This document shows positions 46,055-56,998 of a DNA stretch of 64,000 bases, in pieces. The stretch is from Vibrio sp. CDRSL-10 TSBA. Its GTDB lineage: Bacteria > Pseudomonadota > Gammaproteobacteria > Enterobacterales > Vibrionaceae. The notes under the pieces are model-generated. The model was not told where the DNA came from. It did not search any database and saw nothing but the letters and a program-made list of their open reading frames with translations. Position 1 is the stretch's first letter. Every line of letters begins with the position of its first letter. The position numbers and the translations under genes were made by a program. The stretch covers positions 1,364,001 to 1,428,000 of the forward strand of contig CP155565.1 of assembly GCA_039696685.1 (NCBI GenBank), given 5' to 3'.

Positions 46055-48213
46055 ATGAAAGCCCCAACAAAACTTCATCCTCTTTGCCTGGCTATTGTTG
46101 CCGGGTTAGGTGCGCCAGGATTCAGCACCGCAGCGTTTGCTGCAGATAATGCGACTTCAACCGAGCTTGCCACAGAGTCTGTGACTCCTTCTGCAGCGGC
46201 TGAAACCAGCTCTGCCGATCAAGACACCATTACGGTTTATGGTCGTGCGCTCTCTTTATATCGCGCTAATGAAACCAGTCTGGCGACCAAAACGCCGACC
46301 GTGATTGATGATACGCCCCAATCTATTCAGGTGTTACCGCAGCAACTGATCGAAGATCAGGGCGCACGTCAGGTAACGGATCTGTATCGCTCTATTAGTG
46401 GTGTCAGCCAGTATTCCTATTCCGGGGTGACGTTTCCGCGGTTTTCGTCAGGATGAAATTCTCTATGATGGTGTGCGCGGCGACCCGTTTAACGGCTTTG
46501 CCATTCCGCAACTGTTCAATATCGAGCGGGTGGAAGTGCTCAAAGGGCCATCCTCTGCTGTGATGGGCAGCGGTGAACCGGGTGGGGTGATTAATTATGT
46601 TACCAAGAAACCGACTTATACTACCCAGCGCCGTGTCTCTGTGACCGCGGGCAACCAGGATTTTGTCAGTGGCGGCGTTGAGCTGTCCGGCCCGGTGAAT
46701 GATGATGCCAGCCAGCGCTATCGCGTGGCGATTTACCAGGATCATGAAAATCCGTCCCGCAACAATACCGATGTGCGCAACCGTATCATTGATCTCGGCT
46801 ACAGCTGGGACATGAGTGAAGACAGTACAATCACGGCCCAGTTTACCGATATTATCCAACATTACGGCGGTGCCCGTTTGCGTGGTATCCCGACCGATGA
46901 TGCCGGTAACTTCCTGGCCGATATCGACTGGAACGCCAACGAAGCATCCGATTTTCAGGATCTGGAAGCCCAGGTGTATCAGCTGCGTCTTGACCACAGC
47001 TTCAACGACTGGCTGAGCGGTGATGTGACATTACGTTACTACGAAAACAGCGAAGATCAGAAGTACCATGAGCCGAACGGGCTGGAAGATACCGATGGTG
47101 ACGGCGTGGCTGACTGGAGCAAACGCCAGTTCCGCGATCAGGTTCGCGATAATAAAGCAGGGTCGGTATCGGCCAATCTCGTTGCGTTACTGGGTGACCA
47201 CACGCTGCTGTTTGGCGCAGATTACTACCGCATCGATGAAGACTATATCTATTACCGCGCCAAAAGTGTTGGCGGCCTGAGCCTGACCAATCCGGTGTAT
47301 GGTGCCGATACTTCTGCCTATACCTTAAGTTTGGCTAAACAGACCGATTCACGCTCTGAGCGTTATGGCGCCTATGCGCAAGATCAATGGCAGATTACCG
47401 AGCAGTGGAATGTTCTGGCCGGCCTGCGTATTGACGGCTTTAAAGATGAAGTGAACGACATCAAGAAACTCGACCCAGGATCACTACACCGGCTCTGGCA
47501 TGTCCTACCGTCTTGGCTCGACTTACAAAATCAATCCGCAATGGCATCCGTATGCTGTGGTCGCGACCGGATTTGTACCTCAGGATGCTGCAGATCAGGC
47601 ATCGGCTAACGGTGGTCCGTTTGATCCGGAAGAGAGCCTGATGTTTGAAACCGGGGTACGCAGTTACTGGCTTGATAATGCCCTCAACGTGAATCTTGCG
47701 TTGTACCACATTACCAAAGAGAACATTCTGCAGGCAGACCCGGATGACGACACCCGCTCAGTGGCGTTTGGTAAGGTGCGCAGCCAAGGTGTTGAAGTGG
47801 ATATGCTGGCCGATGTCACGGACAACTGGACCGCAAATCTGAGCTATGCCTACAACGATACCCGGGTTAAAGAAGCTTACGATGGTATCAGCGGCACAGT
47901 GGGAACCCGCTTTGCTAACGCGCCGCACCATCAGTTGGGTCTGTGGACCCGTTACGACCTGACTGCGATTGATTCGTCGGTCGGCTTTGGCGCCGACCAT
48001 GTCAGCGAGCAGTACAACCAGAGCGGACAGACGGTGAAAGCGTATACCGTGTTTGATGCTTCCTGGCAGACGCGCTGGCAGGACTGGTTATTCCAGCTTA
48101 ATGTCAAAAACCTGTTTGATAAGAAGTATGCGGTCAGCGGCTTTATTGACCGTACCGGCCACTTCCCGGGCGAGCAGCGTCGGGTTTACCTGACCGCGAG
48201 CTACGATTTTTAA
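46055..48213 (+). CDS. TonB-dependent ferric siderophore receptor
   Basis: About 718 residues after two corrections. Signal peptide ends AAFA-AD; the TonB box is in DTITVYG near residue 65. The plug domain follows (TPQSIQVLPQQLIEDQG, VEVLKGPSSAVMGSGEPGG), then a 22-strand barrel ending YLTASYDF with the terminal aromatic required for outer-membrane insertion. There is no N-terminal signalling domain, so it is not FecA-type. Breaks: 46433-46435 (GTTTC; GTTC gives GVTFRGFRQDEIL) and 47466-47468 (GAAAC; GAAC gives IKNSTQDHYTGSGMSY). Resembles hydroxamate/carboxylate siderophore receptors; ligand unknown. Confidence 0.9.
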
Positions 48214-48216
48214 CCT

Positions 48217-48242
48217 AAGTCCGGCATTAGCCGGACTTTTTT
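48217..48242 (+). terminator. Terminator of the TonB receptor gene
   Basis: Hairpin AAGTCCGGC-ATTA-GCCGGACTT followed by T residues, directly after the receptor stop codon. The ABC importer genes downstream therefore need their own promoter; the AT-rich stretch AATAATTCTCA near 48280 is a weak Fur-like candidate. Confidence 0.88.
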
Positions 48243-48377
48243 ATGGCTGATTGAGAGTAAGTTAAGCCATTAACTAAAAATAATTCTCACTGCAATTTAC
48301 GTTTCATCTGAAACCGAAATCAGTACAATCGAGATCAGCATTGAGGTGCTGATGATCACGAAAATTAGGAAATAGAT

Positions 48378-49278
48378 ATGAAATGGTCTTGTTGGATAGC
48401 ACGTAGTCTGGTGCTAATGGGATGTTGGTTTAGCTTTATGGCCTCTGCCGTGACCGTAACGGACAGTCAGGGTAAATTCACCTTAGATTATGTACCGCAG
48501 CGCGTGGTGACGCTGGAGTTCTCTTTTGTTGATGCCCTGGCGGCGGTTGATGTCAGTCCGGTCGGGATTGCCGATGATAATGATCCAAATCGCCTGTTGC
48601 CTGCGGTACGCGATAAACTGGCGCAGTGGACATCGGTCGGTACCCGTTCTCAACCGAGCCTGGAAGTGATTGCTTCGCTCAAGCCAGATCTGATTATTGC
48701 CGATGTCGATCGCCACTCATCGGTGTATCGTGATTTGCAAAAAATTGCGCCGACTCTGCTGTTGCCTTCGCGACGTGAAACTTACCAGGACAACCTCAAG
48801 TCAGCAGCCATCATAGGTAAAGTGCTGGGTAAAGATGCGCAAATGCAGCAACGACTGGCGGAACACAAACAGACCATGCAGGGGTATGCCAAGCAGTTGT
48901 CTGAACTGAAACAACCTGTGGTGCAATTTGGCGTGGCACGTGAGAAACGGCTTTTATGCTCACTCGGCGGACTCTTACGCCGGTGGTGTGATTCATGCAC
49001 TTGGTCTGACGTCTCCGGCCGGACTGAAAAACGAAAATGCGTCACGTCAGATAAGTCTGGAACAACTGCTGGCGCTCAATCCCGGTTATCTGGTGGTAGG
49101 CGATTATACCCAGAACAGCATTATTACCCGCTGGGAGAAGCAACCGTTGTGGAAACTGCTGTATGCAGTGCGTGCCAAACATCTGCTGCACGTTGACGGC
49201 AATTTGTGGGCGCGTTGCCGCGGTATCCTGGCGGCGGAATATATGGCGGCCGACCTGGTTAAACTGGTTAACGCCTGA
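48378..49278 (+). CDS. Iron-siderophore ABC importer, periplasmic binding protein (FecB-like)
   Basis: About 299 residues after one correction at 48945-48947 (GAAAC; GAAC gives [19 protein letters not shown]). Signal peptide near residues 1-25. The TroA-type fold is shown by [35 protein letters not shown] and [14 protein letters not shown]. The closest described types are FecB and the vibrioferrin-binding PvuB. First gene of the importer operon; its stop overlaps the next start by one base (TGATG). Confidence 0.87.
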
Positions 49279-50279
49279 TGGTCGGGGTGGACAAGCTGAA
49301 ACAGACGAGCGTGGTTGCCACGCTCGTTGTGTTTTTACTGCTGGTGGCATGGTGGGCGCTGTTTGCCTTTTCGGCTGTGCCGGTCTCGGGCGCCGAAGCA
49401 CTGACCGCATTGTGGGCGCCGGATGAGCAGGTGATGGCGCACATGATTGTGCGCGAAATCCGCCTGCCCAGGGTTCTGGAAGCGGCGCTGGTTGGTGCCA
49501 GCCTGTCATGTGCCGGCACTTTAATGCAGGGGCTGACCCGTAACCCGCTGGCTTCACCAAGTCTGTTTGGTGTTAATGCCGGCGCTGCGCTGGGCATGGC
49601 CTTGGTCAGCACAGTGTTTGCAGCTTCTTCGACCCTGACTACGCCTGTTGCTGCCATGATCGGCGGCTTGAGTGCCTGGAGCCTGGTGATGCTGCTTGGT
49701 GGTGCCTGGAAAATGGGCTCAGAGCGCGGTCAGTTGGTGTTAGCCGGGATCGCGATTTCCGCCTTGTGCGGTGCGCTGACCAAAGCCAGTGTCATTCTGG
49801 AAGAAGATCAGGCCGCCAGCGTGATGGCCTGGCTGGCGGGCTCGTTTGCTCATGTCAGCTGGGATACCTGGCAGATGAGCTGGCCGGGTCTGAGTGCAGC
49901 CCTGGTGCTCAGTATGTTGCTGGCCCCCAAGGTTAACGTGCTGGCGATGGGCGATGAGCGGGTCAAAAGTTTGGGCGTTAATCTGACCCTGCTGCGAGTG
50001 CTAATTGGCCTGGCAGTGCTGGTGCTGGTTGGCTTGTGTGTCAGCACGGTCGGAGCGATCGCTTTTGTTGGCCTGATTGTGCCGCATATGGCGCGTTTAC
50101 TGGTGGGGTATGATCACCGGCGTCTGCTGCTGGTGGTGATGCTGATTGGCGCGATGCTGACCCTGCTGGCCGATATCATCAGCCGGGCGGTGGTCTTTCC
50201 GACTGAAACACCGGCTGGCGCTGTGCTGGCACTGATTGGTGCGCCTTGTTTTCTGTATCTGGTGAGAAATCGCGCATGA
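49278..50279 (+). CDS. Iron-siderophore ABC importer permease 1 (FecC-like)
   Basis: A 333-residue intact BtuC/FecCD-type permease with about ten membrane segments. Family motifs: REIRLPRVLEAALVGASL, GLTRNPLASPSLFGVNAGAA and, late, VGLIVPHMARLLVGYDHRRLL, which contacts the ATPase. Pairs with the next gene to form the transmembrane channel. Overlaps it by 4 bases (ATGA). Confidence 0.9.
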   Translation: MVGVDKLKQTSVVATLVVFLLLVAWWALFAFSAVPVSGAEALTALWAPDEQVMAHMIVREIRLPRVLEAALVGASLSCAGTLMQGLTRNPLASPSLFGVNAGAALGMALVSTVFAASSTLTTPVAAMIGGLSAWSLVMLLGGAWKMGSERGQLVLAGIAISALCGALTKASVILEEDQAASVMAWLAGSFAHVSWDTWQMSWPGLSAALVLSMLLAPKVNVLAMGDERVKSLGVNLTLLRVLIGLAVLVLVGLCVSTVGAIAFVGLIVPHMARLLVGYDHRRLLLVVMLIGAMLTLLADIISRAVVFPTETPAGAVLALIGAPCFLYLVRNRA

Positions 50280-51239
50280 ATTCGTTACTTAAAACTCAAT
50301 GTCTGCTGCTGGGCGGGATTGCTGTGCTGGCTGTGGCCAGCCTCAGCCTAGGGGCAGTGCATGTGCCTCTGCCTCAGGTGTGGGACGGTCTGTTTTCCGG
50401 CAGCGAGCACTATTTCACCATTCATGATTATCGCCTGCCACGGATTGTGATTGCGATTCTGGTCGGTGCTATGCTGGCCAGTGCCGGGGTGCTGATCCAG
50501 GGTGTGATTCGTAACCCGCTGGCATCGCCGGATATTCTCGGTGTCAGTCATGGCGCCGGTTTGGCAGCGGTTGCTCTGATGACCTTGTGGCCGGCGGTTT
50601 CGGTGTACTGGCTGCCGCTGGCCGCTTTGTCCGGCGGTATTGCCTCGGCACTGGTGCTGGCTTTGGTGTGCGGCGGCAAGACCGCTCCGGTCAAACTGGC
50701 CATCACCGGTGTGGCACTGGCTGCTTTGTACGGCAGCGGAATAGACTTTCTTATCCTCACCCAGCCACTGGAAATCAATAATGCCCTGCTGTGGCTGACC
50801 GGCAGTTTATGGGGACGCGGCTGGGATCAGCTCACTCTGTTGTGGCCATGGTGGGCCGCATTGCCTGTGGTGCTGTGGCTCAGTCATGCTCTGAATCTGC
50901 TTACTCTGGGCGATGAAACGTGCGCTCAGCCTCGGTATTTCGGTCAACCGGGTTCGCGCTGCGGCGCTGCTGGTAGCGGTCATCTGGACCTCCGCGGCTG
51001 TGGCGGTGTGCGGCCCGATCAGTTTTCTTGGTCTGGTTGCCCCGCATCTGGCGCGGCAACTGGTCGGCGGACGTCATCAGAACTTACTGCCGACCGCGAT
51101 GCTGGTGGGGGCTTTGCTGCTGCTGGTCGCCGACCTGGCGGCGCGCATTATTGATCCGCCCCTTGAGCTGCCGGCCGGAATCATGACGGCGATTATCGGC
51201 GCGCCGTACTTTTTATACCTGTTAACCAAAATGAGATAA
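50276..51239 (+). CDS. Iron-siderophore ABC importer permease 2 (FecD-like)
   Basis: About 320 residues after one correction at 50916-50918 (GAAAC; GAAC gives LGDERALSLGISVNRV). Motifs: YRLPRIVIAILVGAMLA, IRNPLASPDILGVSHGA and FLGLVAPHLARQLVG. The second permease subunit of the FecCD-type pair. The 4-base overlap with the upstream gene fixes the ATG at 50276 as the start and shows translational coupling. Confidence 0.9.
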
Positions 51240-51242
51240 CCG

Positions 51243-52010
51243 ATGCGTTTAAGTACTGAAAATCTGACTGTCGGCTACGGCAAAGGCCCGATTGTGAAAG
51301 GCGTCGATGTCGATATTCCGCCGGGAAAAATTACCGCACTGCTCGGCCCGAATGGTTGCGGAAAATCGACCTTGCTCAAGACGTTGTCGCGCATTCTCAA
51401 AGCGCAGAGCGGGCAGGTATTGTGGCAGGGTGAACCGATTGAACAGGTGGCATCGCGCACATTGGCGCAGCATCTCGCGCTGTTGCCGCAGTCACAGGAG
51501 CCGCCGGAAGGCGTGACGGTACGCGAAGCCGTCGCATACGGGCGCAGCCCTTACACCGGTTTCTGGGGCCAGCTCTCGGCACAAGACAAGCAGATCGTTG
51601 ATGAGGCGATGCAGGCAACAGGTGTTGCTTCTTTTGCGGATAAAGCCGTGTCAGATCTGTCCGGTGGCCAGCGTCAGCGAGTCTGGCTGGCGCTGACTCT
51701 GGCTCAGGATACCGATTTTATTCTGCTTGATGAGCCGACTACTTATCTCGATATCAACCATCAGGTTGAACTGATGAAGCTGATGCGCAGCTTAAATCTG
51801 CAGGGCAAAACCATTGTGACTGTACTGCATGATATCAATCAGGCCTGTCGTTACTGCGATCATCTGATCGTGATGCAGGATGGTCACATAGTCAGTGAAG
51901 GCAGCCCGGCGCAAGTGATGACCCCGGACTTGCTGGCCCGGGTGTTTGAGCTCGACGCGGAAATTCATCTGGATCCGATCGCCGGCACGCCTATGTGTGT
52001 AGTGCGCTAA
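51243..52010 (+). CDS. Iron-siderophore ABC importer ATPase (FecE-like)
   Basis: A 255-residue intact ABC ATPase with Walker A (GPNGCGKST near residue 35), Q-loop (LLPQSQEPPEG), signature DLSGGQRQRVWLA, Walker B (FILLDEPTTYLD) and H-loop (VTVLHDINQA). It powers transport of the ferric siderophore into the cytoplasm. Last gene of the operon, 3 bases after the permease gene. Confidence 0.93.
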   Translation: MRLSTENLTVGYGKGPIVKGVDVDIPPGKITALLGPNGCGKSTLLKTLSRILKAQSGQVLWQGEPIEQVASRTLAQHLALLPQSQEPPEGVTVREAVAYGRSPYTGFWGQLSAQDKQIVDEAMQATGVASFADKAVSDLSGGQRQRVWLALTLAQDTDFILLDEPTTYLDINHQVELMKLMRSLNLQGKTIVTVLHDINQACRYCDHLIVMQDGHIVSEGSPAQVMTPDLLARVFELDAEIHLDPIAGTPMCVVR

Positions 52011-52596
52011 GCGCGCGTTAGCTTATGTTTCTGCCGCTCTGCAGCTTTTGTTTGTAATGTTTTGTCGCTTAGGTGTGTACTGCTCTGCATGGCAGTGCAC
52101 GCCTCCTGCCTCTGATAAGTTTTTCTTCTTTCTTCTTTCCTGCCAAATCGCGCTCTGAATTAATAGCTTACGTCTTGAATAAATAACTCACGTTTTGAAT
52201 AAACAAGCTTTGCACAAACTCGTGTGCCGGATGAATAGTTTATACTCTACTTAATTCATATTAATGGGCAATGTTTTCTATGGGAAGGGAACACTATACG
52301 CTAATCAATCCGCTCACTTTTTAACGGTAATAATGATTAAATTTCAGTGGGTTGAACTTATGTTTTACGCATGCCGATATGATTCACTTTAGCTATGTTT
52401 AGGTGCTGGCGTTATCCTGAATATCAATGTTTTGGACGATCAGGCAAATAACGTGGATTATTGTCCTAACACATATTTACCGTACTTCTATAATTACTGA
52501 TGCTCAATAAGACCATTTACAAAACAGGGTGCCGAAAAATTCTCCATCCGGGGAGTGTGCGCCCTCTCATTTTATTAAGAGAGCAGGAGAAGCTCC
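52011..52596. other. Long leader region upstream of the IorA-like gene
   Basis: About 590 AT-rich bases with no supported gene. Near the gene it has a hairpin (CTCC / GGGGAG around 52541-52554) and a second small hairpin (CTCTC / GAGAG around 52563-52583) before the ribosome site. A long leader before a molybdoenzyme operon invites a search for a molybdenum-cofactor riboswitch, but I see no clear consensus. Confidence 0.5.
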
Positions 52597-53052
52597 ATGT
52601 CAGTAACTTTGAATGTGAACGGTGTCGATAAAGAAATCGATGCAACTCCAGATATGCCGATTCTATGGGCGGTGCGTGATCATCTTGAAATGACCGGTAC
52701 TAAATTCGGATGCGGTATGGCGCAATGTGGTGCCTGTACTGTGCATCTGAACGGCCAGCCGATTCGTTCTTGTGTCACTCCTATCCAGGCGGCTGTCGGC
52801 CAGAAAATTACCACGATTGAAGGTGTCGAAAGCCGCGCGGCCAAAGTAGTTCAGGCTGCGTGGGATGAACTGCAGGTGCCGCAGTGTGGTTACTGCCAGT
52901 CGGGTCAGATCATGTCCGCGGTGGCGCTGCTTGAGCGTAATCCTAAGCCGAGCGATGAGGATATTGATGCCGCGATGTCGGGCAATATCTGTCGTTGTGC
53001 CACTTATGTGCGTATTCGCAAAGCGATCAAAGACGCGGCTGCTCAGCTGTAA
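52597..53052 (+). CDS. Molybdenum hydroxylase small subunit, 2x[2Fe-2S] (IorA-like)
   Basis: A 151-residue intact protein with two iron-sulfur domains: the plant-ferredoxin motif [13 protein letters not shown] (near residues 44-56) and its fourth cysteine in SCVTP, then the helical domain with [10 protein letters not shown] and GNICRCATY. This is the small subunit of isoquinoline 1-oxidoreductase/xanthine dehydrogenase-type enzymes, passing electrons from the molybdenum centre to an outside acceptor. First gene of the operon; AGGAG ribosome site. Confidence 0.93.
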   Translation: MSVTLNVNGVDKEIDATPDMPILWAVRDHLEMTGTKFGCGMAQCGACTVHLNGQPIRSCVTPIQAAVGQKITTIEGVESRAAKVVQAAWDELQVPQCGYCQSGQIMSAVALLERNPKPSDEDIDAAMSGNICRCATYVRIRKAIKDAAAQL

Positions 53053-53079
53053 GCTGGCAGAGACAAGGAGTGAATCATC

Positions 53080-55276
53080 ATGCGTAAAATGTCTTTTTCT
53101 TCACCGGCTGAAGAAGTGGTACCCGGCCGTCGTAAATTTCTCAAACTGATGGGTGGTGTCGGTGCCGGGTTAACCCTGGGTTTCTCGCTGCCGGCATCAC
53201 AAAAAGCGCAAGCGGCAGCCGCGGAATCTGCATCGGCGCCGTTTGCACCCAATGCGTTTGTTCGTATCGGCACCGATAATCAGGTGACGGTGATGATCAA
53301 ACATATCGAAATGGGGCAGGGTACTTACACCGGTTTGACCACTCTGGTCGCTGAAGAGCTGGATGCTGACTGGAGCCAGATGGTGGCTGCCGGCGCACCG
53401 GCTGACGCCAACCTTTACAACAATACCTTGTGGGGCCCGATGCAGGGCACAGGCGGCAGTACTGCGATTGCTAACTCTTACATTCAGATGCGCACCGCAG
53501 GTGCGGCGGCCAAAGCCATGCTGGTTGCAGCTGCAGCGCAGCGCTGGGGTGTGGATGCCAGCCAGATTAAGGTTAACGCGGGCGTTATCAGCCACGGCAA
53601 TAAGCAGGCGACCTTTGGTGAGCTGGCCGAAGCTGCCGCCAAACTGCCGGTGCCGGATGAAGCCGGCGTAACGTTGAAAACGCCGGAGCAGTTTGTCTTT
53701 ATCGGCAAACAGAAAGTGAGCCGTAAAGATATCGGTAAAAATGACGGTACAGCGATTTTTACTCAGGATATCAAACTGCCTGGCATGCTGACTGCCATGG
53801 TGCTGCACGCTCCTAAGTTTGGTGCCAAGCTGAAAAGCGTGGACGATAAACAGGCCAAAGCATCGCCGGGTGTGGTCGATGTAGTGACCATTCCGACTGG
53901 CGTGGCTGTGCTGGCGAAAGATTACTGGAGTGCGAAAAAAGGCCGTGATCTGCTGGCCGTGACCTGGGATGAGAGTGCCGCGTTTACTAAGAGCTCGGCG
54001 CAGGTAATGTCTGAGTACACGGCACTGGCCCAGAAAGACGGCATCAAAGCGCGCAGTGAAGGTGATGCGGCCGCGAGCCTGCAACAGGCTGACACCGTGA
54101 TCGACAACACCTACCAGTTCCCGTTCCTGTCCCACTCACCGATGGAGCCGATGAACTGTGTCGCCCAGGTGACCGATCAGGGCTGTGAGATCTGGAACGG
54201 CGAACAGTTCCAGACCGTCGACCAGAACAACATTGCCCAGGTGCTGGGCATCAAACCAGAGCAGGTTAAGCTCAACATGTTGCTGGCGGGTGGTAGCTTT
54301 GGTCGCCGTGCGAAACCCGCATTCGGATTACCTGCTGGAAGCGGTCGAGATCGCGCGCCAGAAAAAAGGCACTCCGGTTAAGATGGTGTGGAGCCGCGAA
54401 GATGATACCCAGGTCGGTTACTATCGTCCGGCATACGTACACCGTATTCAGGCGGGTCTGGATGCAGACGGCAATATCTCGAGCTGGAAACAGCACATTG
54501 TCGGCCAGTCGATTCTGACCAATACTGTGTTTGAACCTTTCATGGTTAAAGACGGCGTTGATGCTACCTCAGTGGAAGGGGCTTCCAACATCCCTTACGC
54601 GATTCCGAACCTGTCGGTAGAACTGACCACAGTCAAAGAAGGGCCGACCGTTCAGTGGTGGCGCTCGGTAGGCAGCACTCATACCGCTTTCGCAGTGGAA
54701 ACCATGATCGATGAACTGGCGGTCAAAGCCGGAAAAGATCCGGTGGAAATGCGCATGCAGTTACTGGCCAAACATCCGCGCTGGCAGGGCGTGCTGAAAC
54801 TGGCAGCAGAAAAAGCCGGTTGGGGTAAAGAGCTGCCGCCAGGCACGGGTCTTGGTGTGGCCGTGCACGAGTCTTTCGCGACGTTTGTTGCTCAGGTTGC
54901 TCAGGTCACAGTAAAGAACGGTCAGATTTCGGTTGATAAAGTGGTGTGTGCGGTAGACTGTGGTGTCGCTGTGAACCCGGATGTGATTGCCGCGCAGATG
55001 GAAGGCGGGATTGGTTTTGGCTTATCTCCGACTCTGGTCAGTGCCATTACCCTGGGTGAAGGTGGTATGGTTGAACAGTCTAACTTCCATAACTACCAGG
55101 TACTGCGTATGAACCAGATGCCGGAAGTGGAAGTCCATATTGTACCGTCAGCGGAAGCGCCAACCGGCGTAGGTGAGCCGGGTGTGCCGCCGATTGCGCC
55201 GGCAGTCGCCAATGCGGTCGCTGCGGCCACCGGTCAGCGTTTACATGCGCTGCCACTGAAACTCGCAACGGCATAA
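53080..55276 (+). CDS. Molybdenum hydroxylase large subunit, Tat-exported (IorB-like)
   Basis: About 731 residues after one correction at 54313-54315 (GAAAC; GAAC gives [17 protein letters not shown]). The N-terminus [12 protein letters not shown] is a twin-arginine signal, so the enzyme is periplasmic or membrane-facing and must be exported folded with the small subunit. Molybdopterin cytosine dinucleotide-binding motifs include GGSFGRR and, near the end, [18 protein letters not shown] with the active-site glutamate in GVGEPG. Homologues oxidise aldehydes or N-heteroaromatics (isoquinoline 1-oxidoreductase). The substrate is unknown. Confidence 0.9.
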
Positions 55277-55291
55277 GCCGCTGGCTTGGAA

Positions 55292-55311
55292 TGAGCCCGG
55301 ATTCGGGCTCA
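55292..55311 (+). terminator. Hairpin between the IorB-like and XdhC-like genes
   Basis: TGAGCCCG-GATT-CGGGCTCA, a perfect 8-base stem without a proper T tract. More likely an attenuating or mRNA-stabilising hairpin that lowers expression of the maturation genes than a full terminator. Confidence 0.55.
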
Positions 55312-55339
55312 TTGTTATTCACAACTACAGGTGAGAGCA

Positions 55340-56332
55340 ATGTCCAATCATTTGTTGTATTTGCTGACGCAATGGTTTGATCTGAAAGAGGAAGCGAACT
55401 GGGTGCTGGGCACGGTGTATAAAACCGAAGGTCCGGCCTATCGTAAATCCGGTGCCATGATGTTATTCAGCGATGTCGGTCATCAGCTGGGAATGCTCAG
55501 CGGCGGTTGCCTGGAATCTGACATCCACCTGCATGCGCGCAAGGTGATGCTCAGCCAGTCGCCGGTTACCCTGACCTATGACGGCAGCGACGAAGACGAT
55601 CTGGCGTTTCAGCTCGGGATTGGCTGTGGCGGCACGGTGCATATTCTGTTGCAACCACTTAACGCCGACAATGCTTATCTGGGATTGCCTGACGTGCTCG
55701 ACGCTCTGCGCCAGCACCGTAAAGGCCACTATTTCCAGAAAGTCTCCAACCAGGAAGTGGTTGCCCGATTTATGACCGAAAACCTGCCGTCTCAGCGCTC
55801 GCGTGCCGAACTGATTGAGCAGCAGGATGGGTTGTGGCTGTGTACGCCGATTGAAGCGCCGCTGCATCTGCTGGTGGTCGGCGGCGGGATTGATGCCCGT
55901 CCTGTGGCACAACTGGCGCATCAGCTCGGCTGGACGGTCACTTTGTGGGACTCGCGCCCGGCCAATGGCCGCATGGAATATTTCCCGAATCTTGCCTGTC
56001 GTCTCAATGGTAACGCGAGTGAGTTAACCGCCTACTGCCAGCAGCATTCAGTGCAGGCGGCAGTGCTGATGAGTCACAACGTGACCATGGACGCCGCCGC
56101 GCTGGCTGCTATGGTGGGTGTACCGCTCAATTATCTGGCCCTGCTCGGGCCGACCAACCGCCGTGAACGGGTGATTGCCCAGTCGGGGATTACGCTGGAG
56201 CAACTTGCTGTCCCGCTTTCCGGCCCGGCCGGTCTGGATATTGGTGCCGAGCTGCCGGAAACCATCGCCTTGTCGATTCTGGCGGAATGCCAGGCGGCTG
56301 CCAGCCGCACTACGGCGCGTTTCGCTGAGTGA
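55340..56332 (+). CDS. XdhC/CoxI family molybdoenzyme maturation factor
   Basis: A 330-residue intact protein. The N-terminal XdhC/CoxI domain has VYKTEGPAYRKSGAMM and GGCLESDI, and GIGCGGTVHILLQPL; the C-terminal Rossmann-like domain has LLVVGGGIDARPVAQLA. XdhC proteins bind the molybdenum cofactor, help add its sulfido ligand and insert it into the hydroxylase. Start at 55340 (an in-frame GTG 9 bases upstream is less likely). Third gene of the operon. Confidence 0.9.
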   Translation: MSNHLLYLLTQWFDLKEEANWVLGTVYKTEGPAYRKSGAMMLFSDVGHQLGMLSGGCLESDIHLHARKVMLSQSPVTLTYDGSDEDDLAFQLGIGCGGTVHILLQPLNADNAYLGLPDVLDALRQHRKGHYFQKVSNQEVVARFMTENLPSQRSRAELIEQQDGLWLCTPIEAPLHLLVVGGGIDARPVAQLAHQLGWTVTLWDSRPANGRMEYFPNLACRLNGNASELTAYCQQHSVQAAVLMSHNVTMDAAALAAMVGVPLNYLALLGPTNRRERVIAQSGITLEQLAVPLSGPAGLDIGAELPETIALSILAECQAAASRTTARFAE

Positions 56333-56371
56333 TGTGTTGCTGGTCGATAACTCCGGGAGAGAATCGGCGGC

Positions 56372-56971
56372 ATGAGCACGGCAATTATGATCATGGCGGC
56401 GGGCGAAAGCAGCCGCTTTGGCAGTTGTAAGCAGCTGAGTGAGCTCGATTCGCAGCACAGTTTGTTATCACACGCAGTCGAAGAGGCGCTTAAAAGTGAA
56501 GTCGGCCCGGTGTTTGTTATCACCGGACGCTGGCATGAGGAAATTGAGCAGGCACAGCACCGCGGTCAGCTGGCGAGCGTGCCTCTGCTCTGCTGTTCGC
56601 AATGGGCACAAGGCCTCGGTAACTCCATTGCCTACGGTACCCGTATGCTGGCGGCGGAGCATGAAGCGATTCTGATCACTCTGGCGGATCAGGTCGCATT
56701 GCAAGCCAGCGACTTCAGACAGTTGGCGGCGCAAGCTCATCCGCAGCGGATCATTGCGGCCCGATATAATGGTAAACCTGGTGTTCCGGCGCTGTTTCCG
56801 GCGGCGTGTTTTGCGGATCTGATGTTGCTGCATGGTGAGCATGGGGCGCGGCATTTATTGCGCGGCGGGGTGTTGGCGGTGGAGGAAATCCCGTTGGCCA
56901 ATGCGGCCTGTGACATTGATACGCCGCAGGCCCTGGCGCAGTGGCAACAGCAAACCCAGATCCTCACCTGA
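56372..56971 (+). CDS. MocA-like molybdenum cofactor cytidylyltransferase
   Basis: A 199-residue intact nucleotidyltransferase starting MSTAIMIMAAGESSRFGSCKQL, with the CTP-binding GESSRFG loop, the metal-binding aspartate in ILITLADQVAL and the NGKPGVPALFP segment of MocA. It would convert molybdopterin to its cytosine dinucleotide form, exactly the cofactor needed by IorB-type enzymes. Last gene of the four-gene operon. Confidence 0.88.
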   Translation: MSTAIMIMAAGESSRFGSCKQLSELDSQHSLLSHAVEEALKSEVGPVFVITGRWHEEIEQAQHRGQLASVPLLCCSQWAQGLGNSIAYGTRMLAAEHEAILITLADQVALQASDFRQLAAQAHPQRIIAARYNGKPGVPALFPAACFADLMLLHGEHGARHLLRGGVLAVEEIPLANAACDIDTPQALAQWQQQTQILT

Positions 56972-56998
56972 GCTTGCAGTTTTCTATCTAATTCTGAC

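Noticed and set aside
52500..52596. Molybdenum-cofactor riboswitch before the IorA-like gene
   Set aside because: Two small hairpins are present but no consensus could be matched with confidence; kept only as a search suggestion.
53197..54135. 312-residue minus-strand open frame inside the IorB-like gene
   Set aside because: Antisense shadow of a well-supported molybdoenzyme; composition is His/Arg rich as in reversed coding DNA.
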